Source: JAFAXD01 sp963760435
GTDB lineage: Bacteria > Pseudomonadota > Alphaproteobacteria > Rhizobiales > Xanthobacteraceae
NCBI GenBank assembly: GCA_963760435.1
Contig: CAVXDE010000036.1
Location: 186,001 to 250,000, forward strand
Length of the DNA: 64,000 bases
Reading direction: 5' to 3'
This document shows positions 54,546 through 61,923 of the stretch, in pieces. How positions within the stretch are numbered: the first letter of the stretch is position 1; the number at the start of each line of letters is the position of its first letter. A model generated the notes under the pieces. The model was not told the origin of the DNA. It saw nothing but the letters and a program-made list of their open reading frames with translations, and ran no database searches. The position numbers and the translations under genes were made by a program.

Positions 54546-54915
54546 ATGGCTCGATGCTTCGTCGCAGTCGCGCTGCTGGCGGTCTCTTGGCTGGTCAGCG
54601 GTGCATCCAATAGCTACGCCGCACCGTGTTTTATAGTAACTCTCACCGGCACACAGGGGGGACCACAATCTTTTAATGGTCTCTTTTAATGGTCTCGCAG
54701 GCGCTGGAACGCTGGTGCGCTTTGGCGATGACGCCGATGAGTGTGGGGCGGTGAAGTTGCAATTTGATGCCGGCCGCGGGACCACCATGCGGCTATCGCA
54801 GCTAAAAGTCGGACCTGAGCAGCTAGATGCAGTATTCTTCACGCACATGCACAACGACCACACGGAAGGTTTCGCCGATCTGGTGCAGCTTCGAGGTCCC
54901 CTCTCGCGTCGTTAA
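54546..54915 (+). pseudogene. Exported MBL-fold hydrolase: tandem duplication and C-terminal truncation
   Basis: ATG 54546 starts a signal peptide (VAVALLAVSWLVSGASNSYA) and mature CFIVTLTGTQGGPQSFNG. A 13-bp tandem duplication (54669-54681 and 54682-54694) then breaks the frame; removing one copy joins it to LAGAGTLVRFGD...LQFDAGRGT and the metal motif FFTHMHNDHTEG. The frame ends soon after at LVQLRGPLSRR, where a dispersed repeat starts, so most of the MBL domain is missing. Confidence 0.78.
54669..54694 (+). repeat. 13-bp tandem duplication
   Basis: TCTTTTAATGGTC occurs twice head to tail. It shifts the frame of the exported MBL-fold gene. Such short exact duplications are typical of replication slippage and suggest a recent event. 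Confidence 0.9.
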
Positions 54916-54975
54916 CAGACGTAACATCGGACATTTTTGGTCGGCTGCTTCGTGCCAAGAAGCGACATGCCGCCC
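54903..54975 (+). repeat. Dispersed repeat, copy A (partial)
   Basis: Shares CTCTCGCG...ACAGACGTAACATCGGACA...GGTCGGCTGCTTCGTGCCAA with copies at about 57418-57560 and 59744-59866. It truncates the MBL-fold gene on its left side. Confidence 0.55.
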
Positions 54976-54993
54976 GGGGCATTGGATCCCGCT

Positions 54994-56943
54994 CTAATTC
55001 GTCGTTAAAATTTCCACTTTCGTGTTGGCCAGGATCAATCGTTTGGCGAGTAGAACCGCCAGATTGCGCACAATCTGTTGGCCAGATCGCGGGTTGCGAA
55101 CGCAGAATGTATCGTAACTCGACAGCGGCAGCTCAAGGCACTTCACCTGGGTGTCCGCCCATACATCGGCGGTGCGGTGGTGTTCAATCAACGACATTTC
55201 TCCGAATGCCATTCCCTGGGTCAGGGACGCCAGCCGAACGCCACTAGATAATTTGACGCTGACCATGCCGGATTCAAGAAAGAACAGCGATGCAGCCGGC
55301 TGTTCAGCCGCGATGATCCTTTCGCCGGTTTTATAAGTTCGCGGAATGCAGTGCTCGGCCACTTCGCACAGCTCCTCCTCAGAAAGTCCCGCGAGCAGCA
55401 CCTGCTCCCGCAGATGCGACGCATTTCTCTTAAAGTCGTAACCACCATAGCGATAAACGATCTGATCCTCAGCCCACTCGATCGCCTCATCGACTTGATC
55501 AAAGCGACGTATGTGTGGGAGACCTTTCAGCCAGGGCGCAATCACGGCCCAAGCCAGGGAATCGTCCGGGAGCCCCGAGAAAATTGCGAGGACATTTTGT
55601 GAGCGCAGGCCGGATAAGCAGTCTCCAAGTAATCGAGCCGCGGCGTTCGTAATCGTTGGTACACGACGAAAATCGAGCAGCACTAATTGCGGGAGTTGCG
55701 GGGATAGGAGTTGACGTGACAGGTAGTCGATGGTGGCAAAGCTCAGTGCACCGACAAGCTCAACGATCCGAATATCGCCGGCGTGTTCGTTCAGGATCTC
55801 CTGTTCATGGGCCTGGCGGCTGCGGCGCGAGGAAATGCCTTTAATATCATAGTCGGCATTGATGCAGGTCTTCACATCACCGCTGCGACCAAGGACGTGC
55901 AGGTCGAAGTGCGAGGACAGTTCTTCGCATACCTTCAAACCGCGCACACTATTTCCGTGCTCATCGAGCGGCGGAGAGAAGGTGCCGAGGCCTAGCTGGG
56001 CGGGCAGTGCCGCCATGATGCCACCTCCAACGCCGCTCTTGGCCGGCATTCCAACCCGATAGACCCACTCACCTGCGTAGTCGTACATTCCCGAGCTGAT
56101 CATCACTGACAGGGTACGCGAAACGGCATAGGGTGACAGAACCCTCTCACCGGTGATCGGATTTACACCGCTATTCGCCAGAGTTGCAGCCATTACCGCC
56201 AGATCGCGAGCGGTGACTAGGATCGAGCATTGACGGAAATAGACCTCCAGCACCGCATCGACATCCCCCTCGATCACGTTATAGGTACGCAGAAGATAGG
56301 CAATCGCCCGATTGCGATCACCAGTTTCTGATTCTGACGCAAACACCGCTTCATCGACCCTCAATTGCCTGCCAGCGAAGTCGCTTAACGATTGGCGTAT
56401 CCGTTCGAACGCATCGCCCCTCTCAGCCCTGTAGATCAACCCTGAGCAGGCGATCGCGCCAGCATTCACCATCGCATTGAATGGACAATTCTTCGAATTC
56501 AGCCGAATGGAATTAAACGCGTCACCGCTCGGCTCAACGCCTATCGCTTCTTCGACCGCGTGTGGGCCGATAATTTCCAACGCAAGCGCGAAAACGAAGG
56601 CCTTGGATATCGATTGGATTGTGAAAGGGATCGCGCTGTCCCCCACCTCGTAGACATAACCGTCGATTGTCGCGAGACCGATTCCAAAAAGACCCGGATT
56701 TGCTTTAGCGAGCTCGGGGATATAGTTCGCGATTGAGCCACTGTCCTCAGCGGCGTGCTTTCGCAGACTGTGTTGAAGAAATTGCAGAAGTGGCGGTGTT
56801 GGTGTTAGCCGCTTAATGCCCGCCTGCAACCGCGGGTCAGAGATAATCTCGTTCACAACGCCCCGTATATTTGATCCCTTACACCGTTTATTGATGAGCC
56901 TTATGGGCAAGTAAAGGGCCAAGCTTCGCAACAATTGCCGCAC
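54994..56943 (-). CDS. glsA: Glutaminase A fused to STAS and cNMP-binding domains
   Basis: A 649-residue protein. Residues about 40-345 are a serine-dependent beta-lactamase-like glutaminase: IPFTIQSISKAF contains the catalytic SxxK, with downstream NAGAIA, ETGDRNRAIAYLLR and GVGGGIMA. Residues about 385-480 are a STAS domain (IRIVELVGALSFATIDYLSRQLL); residues about 515-635 are a cyclic-nucleotide-binding domain (GERIIAAEQPAASLFFLESG...FGEMSLIEHHRTADVWAD). It should deamidate glutamine under nucleotide or anti-sigma-like control. GTG 56943 is tentative; the first 25 residues are not conserved in glutaminases. Confidence 0.9.
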   Translation of the reverse strand: MRQLLRSLALYLPIRLINKRCKGSNIRGVVNEIISDPRLQAGIKRLTPTPPLLQFLQHSLRKHAAEDSGSIANYIPELAKANPGLFGIGLATIDGYVYEVGDSAIPFTIQSISKAFVFALALEIIGPHAVEEAIGVEPSGDAFNSIRLNSKNCPFNAMVNAGAIACSGLIYRAERGDAFERIRQSLSDFAGRQLRVDEAVFASESETGDRNRAIAYLLRTYNVIEGDVDAVLEVYFRQCSILVTARDLAVMAATLANSGVNPITGERVLSPYAVSRTLSVMISSGMYDYAGEWVYRVGMPAKSGVGGGIMAALPAQLGLGTFSPPLDEHGNSVRGLKVCEELSSHFDLHVLGRSGDVKTCINADYDIKGISSRRSRQAHEQEILNEHAGDIRIVELVGALSFATIDYLSRQLLSPQLPQLVLLDFRRVPTITNAAARLLGDCLSGLRSQNVLAIFSGLPDDSLAWAVIAPWLKGLPHIRRFDQVDEAIEWAEDQIVYRYGGYDFKRNASHLREQVLLAGLSEEELCEVAEHCIPRTYKTGERIIAAEQPAASLFFLESGMVSVKLSSGVRLASLTQGMAFGEMSLIEHHRTADVWADTQVKCLELPLSSYDTFCVRNPRSGQQIVRNLAVLLAKRLILANTKVEILTTN

Positions 56944-57005
56944 CAGCCGACGCAGCTATGTTTGCTTGAAGTTGTCTAGCACAACTCGTCGGCACCTGGT
57001 CGCTC

Positions 57006-57386
57006 GTGTCGATCCACTATGTCGAGAAGGACGGCCGCGGACCGGGCGCCATGGGGATGCTCTTTTTCGACGCCGGCGGCCACTTTGCGACGCAGGTGAT
57101 GGCCGTGAATCGGCCGCGGTTTGCCTCGAACAACCGCATGATCGGAACGGCTGAAGAGAACAGGGCGGTGTCGCAGAATGTCGTTGCGTATTTCGGGAGC
57201 TACACGGTCGACGCGCCCAATCACGTGGTCACCCTGCATATCGAGCAGAGCTCGTTTCCGAACTGGAATGGGACGGATCAGCAAAGGAGCTTTGCGTTCA
57301 CGGGCGACGAACTGCACTACACTGCGGCGGGCTCGATGGCGAACCCCGCGGAATCAGCCGAGCTCGTTTGGAAGCGACTACGCTGA
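57006..57386 (+). CDS. Lipocalin-like domain protein, 5' end disrupted or unusual
   Basis: A 126-residue Lipocalin_5-like protein (GMLFFDAGGHFATQVM, FASNNRMIGTAEENRAV, AYFGSYTVDAPNHVVTLHIEQSSFPNWNGTDQQR). The frame upstream of GTG 57006 encodes LAQLVGTWSLVSIHYVEKDG, the expected beginning of the family, but a TGA at 56967-56969 closes it and no start codon precedes QLVGTW. The start has probably been lost or mutated, so this may be a pseudogene. Confidence 0.65.
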   Translation: MSIHYVEKDGRGPGAMGMLFFDAGGHFATQVMAVNRPRFASNNRMIGTAEENRAVSQNVVAYFGSYTVDAPNHVVTLHIEQSSFPNWNGTDQQRSFAFTGDELHYTAAGSMANPAESAELVWKRLR

Positions 57387-57417
57387 GGTTCGTTGACCGG
57401 GATTGGGAACGGGGACT

Positions 57418-57560
57418 GCGAAAGTCGGACGTTTCTTCCGGGTCAATTCCGGCCTCGGATGGCCGCTCGCACGATGGCCGCCCTCCCCTTCTTAGCAGAC
57501 ATCACATCGGACACTGTTGATCGGCTGGTTCGTGCCCCAAAATCGGACGTCCGTCGCGTT
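57418..57560 (+). repeat. Dispersed repeat, copy B
   Basis: Contains GGGTCAATTCCGGCCTCGGA, CCGCCCTCC, CAGACATCACATCGGACA and GATCGGCTGGTTCGTGCC, shared in order with copy C (59744-59866) and partly with copy A. It lies between the lipocalin-like gene and the ATP-grasp gene and encodes nothing recognisable. Confidence 0.6.
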
Positions 57561-57565
57561 GCCGT

Positions 57566-58597
57566 TCAGCCTGCCGACACCCCCGCCGCTGCCCGACTCA
57601 TTCCGAGAGCCAGAATGCGATGCAGCAGGTCGGGGTACGCGAGGCCGTCATGCTGAGCTGCCGTCGCGAACTCTTCGCTCTTCGCAATTTCGGGATTGGG
57701 ATTCGCTTCGAGGAAATATGGAATTCCGTCGGCAGAGAGCCGAAAGTCTATGCGCGCATATCCATCAAGCTCCAATACTTGGTAGACGCGTTTGGCTAAT
57801 CGCTGGATCCGGGAGTGTAGTTCAGGCGCAAGGTCCTCGGCCGGCCCATCCAGGATACCGGCGCGTTTCTGATACTTGAGATCGTGTTTGACCTTCTCCG
57901 TGGCAATGGGCAGTGCACCCGGGGCGATGTTGCCGAATTTCAGCTCCCACACCGGCAACACCCGCAGCCTCGTGTTGCCGAGCACTCCGACATAGAGCTC
58001 ACGCCCCTCGATATATTGCTCGGCGATGGCGGCAGTGCCGATCTGCTCGTGAACGAAGGCGACGCGCTCCGCGAGTTTCTCATCCGTGTGGACAACGGAC
58101 GCCTGCGAGATGCCACGGGATCCGTCCTCGGTCAGGCTCTTGACGAACAACGGCAGCGCGAGACTCGCCGGGCGCTTGACCTTGCGGCGCATCGGAAACA
58201 CGGCAAAGGCCGGCACCGGAATCCGGCGATAATGCGCCAGTGTCTTCGACAGGTCCTTGCCGCGCGCGAGCAACAAGCCGCGCGGATTGCACCCGGTATA
58301 CGGGACCTCCATCAGCTCGAGATAGCTTGCGACGTTCTGGTCGAAAATGAGCTCGCCGTGATACTTCTCCAGCAAAGTGAACGCGACATGCGGCTTAAAG
58401 TTTTCGATCCCGTCGCGTACCGGCTTGAATTCATCCTTCACGCCGAGCGGGTGAACTTCATGTCCGGCCGCGCGCAAGGTGCTGACGATGTCGTATTCTG
58501 TTTTAAACTCATGAATTTGCTGCGCGGTGTACCCGCTCGTCGAGTCCGGTGGGACAAAGTCGGCCCGCATGAGTACCAGGATGCGCAAGCGCTTCAT
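57566..58597 (-). CDS. ATP-grasp ligase (D-Ala-D-Ala ligase-like)
   Basis: A 343-residue ATP-grasp enzyme. The N-terminal domain ends ELMEVPYTGCNPRGLLLARGKDL; the ATP-grasp part shows LPLFVKSLTEDGSRGIS, YIEGRELYVGVLGN and, near the C-terminus, DGYARIDFRLSADGIPYFLEANPNPE with the Mg-binding acidic residues. It joins a carboxylate to an amine using ATP; the substrate is unknown. ATG 58597 overlaps the upstream stop (ATGA), so translation is coupled; an in-frame ATG at 58609 is less likely. Confidence 0.85.
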   Translation of the reverse strand: MKRLRILVLMRADFVPPDSTSGYTAQQIHEFKTEYDIVSTLRAAGHEVHPLGVKDEFKPVRDGIENFKPHVAFTLLEKYHGELIFDQNVASYLELMEVPYTGCNPRGLLLARGKDLSKTLAHYRRIPVPAFAVFPMRRKVKRPASLALPLFVKSLTEDGSRGISQASVVHTDEKLAERVAFVHEQIGTAAIAEQYIEGRELYVGVLGNTRLRVLPVWELKFGNIAPGALPIATEKVKHDLKYQKRAGILDGPAEDLAPELHSRIQRLAKRVYQVLELDGYARIDFRLSADGIPYFLEANPNPEIAKSEEFATAAQHDGLAYPDLLHRILALGMSRAAAGVSAG

Positions 58598-59622
58598 AAC
58601 GCGATCCATTTGCGCTGCGACGGGCCGAACAGCGCGTGCATGGTCTTGGCCGTAACCAGGACAGTGAAATCGCTCAGGAGCTTCCGCTCGGAACCGGCGG
58701 CTCGCAGATTATGTGCGCGACAGCGGGCGATCATGTCATCAAGCACCGCCTCGATCATGAGTTGGTTTTCGCCCGTCCATCTAGCAACCAGCTTCCTGAC
58801 GTGGTCGCGATGGCGCCTGATAAAGCCCGAAGCCGGTTGCGCCATGCGATGCCTTGGGTTGGCGGAAAATAGCCGGTAGAGATCCCGGTCGTAAGTCTTG
58901 GGTGGACTGATGGCGTAGAACGCCTGTTTTTTTTGATAGTGGCTGCCCAAAGTCTCGCTGAGCTCATGCAGAGGATCGACGGGCTCGCGCGACGTGAGCA
59001 GTGGCCGTTTGCCCGCGATCTCGCCCATCAACTCGTCCACATATTCAAGCTTTTTGAGCGCAGGCCAGCCGGCATACCGTGCCCGCCAGTTCGAACGCGG
59101 CCGCAACCACACCGCAAACGTCTCGGCGAAATCCTCGTCCGGATGGCTCTGCGCGTACCAGAGCCGAAGATGCTGGACGTAACGCCGGCTGGCTGGATCG
59201 GGCCGATAGTAGAGCGGATAGCGTTTCGAGGACAGGCCGAACAGTTGCTGCCATCGGCGGCGGCGGTGCAATCGGTAGGCCTGCTGTACCGCGTGGCCGG
59301 CCTCATGACGGAGAATGGCCATACACTCGGACCACGTGCCGCCTTCGACCTCGAGCATCATTTTCTTTTCGAGCTTCATCAAACGGGGATGGGCGAGATA
59401 GAACGGGATGGCAATTCCCGGCTTGCGGTCCGGACTGAACCACTCGCTCGATATCCACGTGTGGGGCCTCAGCCGAATATCCCGCTCTTTGAGCTCTTCA
59501 TGGAGACTGCTGACGCAATCCTCGAGCCAGGTGCCTTCGACCGTAACCCTCAGACTGCTGAGGCGGCGCTTGAGCAACTGCTCATCAGGTAGCGTCTCCC
59601 AATCGTATTTCCGGCGCGGCAT
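58594..59622 (-). CDS. Putative zinc metallopeptidase coupled to ATP-grasp gene
   Basis: A 342-residue soluble protein with a zinc motif in MAILRHEAGHAVQQAYRL (HEAGH) and a downstream DEDFAETFAVWL that supplies a third glutamate ligand, typical of gluzincin-like putative metallopeptidases. No signal peptide. Its stop overlaps the ATP-grasp start (ATGA). The pair metallopeptidase plus ATP-grasp suggests making and trimming of an amide-linked product, but this is inferred. ATG 59622 was chosen; the in-frame TTG/ATG upstream (59637) adds five unconserved residues. Confidence 0.8.
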   Translation of the reverse strand: MPRRKYDWETLPDEQLLKRRLSSLRVTVEGTWLEDCVSSLHEELKERDIRLRPHTWISSEWFSPDRKPGIAIPFYLAHPRLMKLEKKMMLEVEGGTWSECMAILRHEAGHAVQQAYRLHRRRRWQQLFGLSSKRYPLYYRPDPASRRYVQHLRLWYAQSHPDEDFAETFAVWLRPRSNWRARYAGWPALKKLEYVDELMGEIAGKRPLLTSREPVDPLHELSETLGSHYQKKQAFYAISPPKTYDRDLYRLFSANPRHRMAQPASGFIRRHRDHVRKLVARWTGENQLMIEAVLDDMIARCRAHNLRAAGSERKLLSDFTVLVTAKTMHALFGPSQRKWIAL

Positions 59623-59743
59623 AGGGCTTCCGAACAAGAGCGCAATTCAGCATTGAGATGATGTCATGGGACGTCGGTTGCGCCAACCGCGGAGGGTCGC
59701 GGCGCGTGCAAGGGCTGGACCGTGCGATCGAAGCGGCCCAGGT

Positions 59744-59866
59744 CCGCTTTGGGTCCAATTCCGGCCCTAGATACGCATCCGTGTTATGTCCGCCCTCCTC
59801 TCGCGAAACAGACATCAAAGCGGACGTAGTTGATCGGTAGCTCCGTGCCAACAAGAGACATCATTG
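59744..59866 (+). repeat. Dispersed repeat, copy C
   Basis: Contains GGTCCAATTCCGGCCCTAGA, TGTCCGCCCTCCTCTCGCG, CAGACATCAAAGCGGACG and GATCGGTAGCTCCGTGCCAA, in the same order as copy B and overlapping copy A's right half. No protein-like frame. Confidence 0.6.
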
Positions 59867-59960
59867 TGCTACGCTGCATTGGCAAAGCATGCTCCTGACC
59901 CTCTGCCAGGACGTCACCAAGTATAACGCAGGCCGAGGTCTCCCTTGCCATCGCGCCGGC

Positions 59961-59999
59961 CACCACATTTTCCGACAAAGGCTGGTGGCATTCCGACAA
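59961..59999 (+). repeat. Right copy of the 39/40-bp direct repeat
   Basis: CACCACATTTTCCGACAAAG then GCTGGTGGCATTCCGACAA, matching 33847-33886 with a few differences. No tRNA half lies here. If these are attachment sites, the 26 kb between them would be a second element with the decayed recombinase at 33928-34320. Confidence 0.6.
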
Positions 60000-60051
60000 T
60001 CACGTCGGATTTCTGTCGGCTCGGCGATCCGCGCACTTCGCGGAAATAATT

Positions 60052-60123
60052 GGGGTCAGAGTTCAATTTCTGCTCCGTCACACGTCGCTGCCCGATCCTT
60101 TGGTGGAATTTTACTCTGACCCC
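60052..60123. repeat. MITE-like 72-bp element with terminal inverted repeats
   Basis: Left end GGGGTCAGAGTTCAATTT and right end GGAATTTTACTCTGACCCC are inverted repeats of about 18 bp. The inner part contains CACGTCGCTGCCCGATCCTTT. A diverged copy lies at about 40391-40460 and a single end at 39067-39083. It codes for nothing and may be mobilised in trans. Confidence 0.7.
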
Positions 60124-60402
60124 ATTTCTTCTTGCTCAACCTTGAACGGCAAATCGTCGTTTGTGGCCATCGGCACGCCCCTCTGGAGACTCCATGAGAA
60201 CAAATAGGAAACATTGCCGTCAAGATCAGTGCTGCCGCATGCGCGATTCTTCAAGTCGGAACGCCGTCGGCCTAGCGGCTGAGATCGCGCGCCCTGCTCG
60301 GTATGGATTTTGCTGTACAGTTTACCAAGAGTTGGTATAGCATTCGCTGTACATCGGCGCCCTCACCCCAAGCGAACCCCCACTCGCGAGGTCCCCGATC
60401 AG

Positions 60403-60436
60403 CCCCGCCGATTACCCCTCGGCGGGGTTTTCTTTT
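60403..60436 (+). terminator. Rho-independent terminator-like hairpin
   Basis: Stem CCCCGCCGA (60403-60411) pairs perfectly with TCGGCGGGG (60419-60427) around a 7-nt loop, followed by TTTTCTTTT. No gene recognised lies just upstream on the plus strand, so it may end an RNA I have not identified or be a relic. A similar GGCGGGGTTTTCTTTT tail occurs at about 60903. Confidence 0.75.
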
Positions 60437-60574
60437 GGGTGCTATGCATCGCGCGACCTCCCTCATCCATGCGGTTCCTGGTCTAGTTGCATTGGACGGC
60501 CGCGCGGTGCTCCCCCTGGGGCCGGGTGAAGTCTGTTCGGCACGTGCTGCGGCCGTCCACCCTATCCGCCGATG

Positions 60575-60769
60575 TTAACGAGAGTGGACCAATCTTAATT
60601 CGGTGCGGCGCTTCGCGCGCGCCGACCGTCTCTCCATCTCGTCAGCAAGACGGAGCCAATGGATGCCGTTGCTCAATGACTGTTGCCGAAGCTTCGGATC
60701 GTCCGCAGCACACGCAATCGAAAAGCATTGTTCGGCTTCCAAGCGGTACTTTATTGCGACTTCACGCAT
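60575..60769 (-). CDS. Small helical hypothetical protein
   Basis: A 64-residue protein from ATG 60769: MREVAIKYRLEAEQCFSIACA, then RQQSLSNGIHWLRLADEMERRSARAK. It fits the Y...A..C...A......W..LADEME pattern of the short helical family found several times in this window. A basic tail follows. No strong ribosome site; function unknown. Confidence 0.6.
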   Translation of the reverse strand: MREVAIKYRLEAEQCFSIACAADDPKLRQQSLSNGIHWLRLADEMERRSARAKRRTELRLVHSR

Positions 60770-60937
60770 ATCTCGAATTCCCACCCCGGCCCCAAGGATT
60801 GTCTTGACGATGTAATAAAGCAGCTGGCGCAAACAACGTTGCCACCCGGTCACCATTTCGTGCGGAACTGTGGCCAGCTCGCACTAGCGCCGCACCGTCC
60901 CGGGCGGGGTTTTCTTTTGAACGAGCGGCCCAGGCGA

Positions 60938-61327
60938 CTAATTTTGTTGAGAGGATGGTCTTGCGCCCTTGTTGCCTTCGCGCGTCATCTCAAGGCAGGT
61001 CATTAGTTCGGAGTAGACTGGATGAATTTGCCCCTGCTTCGAAATGCCAATGCACATGGTCTTGTTGGCAGACGTGAATTTCGACCATTCCCTTTCCAGA
61101 CGATCGTGTGCATCTTTTTCTGATTCAACACAGTTTTTAGCGGCATCCGGTCCTGTGATGCTAGCTTCCGGGACAGCGGTTAATGCCCGACAAGCCGCCC
61201 CAATGTCGTAAGTGGGAAGCCCGCTTGCTGCCTGTGTGATCGGGGCCGCGGCCCGGGAAGCAGCACCGGTCGAATTAACCACCATCAATGATGGCACGAG
61301 CAACGCCAAAGCAAAGGGCAGCCGCAT
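60938..61327 (-). CDS. Secreted hypothetical protein
   Basis: A 129-residue protein with a signal peptide (LPFALALLVPSLMVVNSTGA) and mature TYDIGAACRALTAVPEA...CVESEKDAHDRLEREWSKF...CIG...YSELMTCLEMTR. The pattern of four cysteines with 'C...E..A...L...W..F' and 'Y.EL.TCLEM' is, as I recall, typical of a family common in Bradyrhizobium periplasms. GGGAGATAAC precedes the ATG. Function unknown. Confidence 0.75.
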   Translation of the reverse strand: MRLPFALALLVPSLMVVNSTGAASRAAAPITQAASGLPTYDIGAACRALTAVPEASITGPDAAKNCVESEKDAHDRLEREWSKFTSANKTMCIGISKQGQIHPVYSELMTCLEMTREGNKGARPSSQQN

Positions 61328-61477
61328 TTGTTATCTCCCGACGACGCCCTTGCCGGAAAAGATAGCACACCAACATCGGGGTCGGAGGTGCCCGAGCACA
61401 ACGGTTCGCGCCAACGTCCGTTTGCCGTCACCCAGCGACATTGACTCGACTCGCCATCGAGCTTCGTCGCTATTGAA

Positions 61478-61655
61478 TGGTCATGCACTGGCGCAATCCT
61501 GACCCCGTCCGTCACCCTGCCAGGTTCATCGAGCCCTACCTGCCGACCGGTGGGCACGTGTGCCGAGCGGGCCGCAGTGGGCCTATGAGATCAAGCACGA
61601 CGGATTTCGGTTCATCTGCCGCCGCGATGGCGACCGCGTGCGGGAAGGTCCGCCT
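61478..61655 (+). pseudogene. ATP-dependent DNA ligase fragment 3
   Basis: The sequence resembles fragments 1 and 2: a proline-rich leader, RFIEPYLPT, then (after one frame change at about 61560-61575) QWAYEIKHDGFRFICRRDGDRVR, the active-site region of an ATP-dependent ligase. It stops at about 61655, where the opposite strand becomes the end of an acyltransferase gene. It is the third genomic site with a piece of the same 5' region. Confidence 0.75.
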
Positions 61656-61665
61656 AAGCGCTCGC

Positions 61666-61849
61666 GTCGTCGCTGACTGAGACCCGTCCATCCGGAGCGG
61701 ATCGGAACAACAGCCCTCGCCGCCAGTCGTTGGAGGAGCCTCGGGCCATCAAGGCGAAGTAACGGCGCCTCGATCAAATAATAGGAGGCGAAAGCTGCCA
61801 GGAAAACCAGCGCGAGCGCCAGCAGCTTTCGAATTCCAACCGTCATCAA
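61666..61849 (-). pseudogene. C-terminal fragment of an acyltransferase-3 family protein
   Basis: Reading leftwards, MTVGIRKLLALALVFLAAFASYYLIEAPLLRLDGPRLLQRL is the last membrane helix and 'YxLIEAPLLRL' end typical of OafA-type acyltransferases. Nothing of the other nine or so helices remains, and the frame then runs into the antisense strand of the ligase fragment. It records an illegitimate junction. Confidence 0.65.
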
Positions 61850-61923
61850 TATGGTCTAGGCGATGGGAGGCGGAATTTGTCAAGAGGCGGCACCGGATCG
61901 GCGAGATCAATGCTGTGCCCGTG

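Larger units (their letters stand above)
59623..60574. other. Non-coding stretch rich in short repeats
   Basis: No gene is supported over about 950 bp. It contains dispersed repeat copy C, the right copy of the 39/40-bp repeat (59961-59999), the 72-bp inverted-repeat element (60052-60123) and a terminator (60403-60436). Such density of debris suggests a recombination-tolerant boundary. Confidence 0.6.

Noticed and set aside
57884..58879. 331-codon plus-strand frame over the ATP-grasp gene
   Set aside because: Antisense to a clear ATP-grasp enzyme; charged shadow-type composition.
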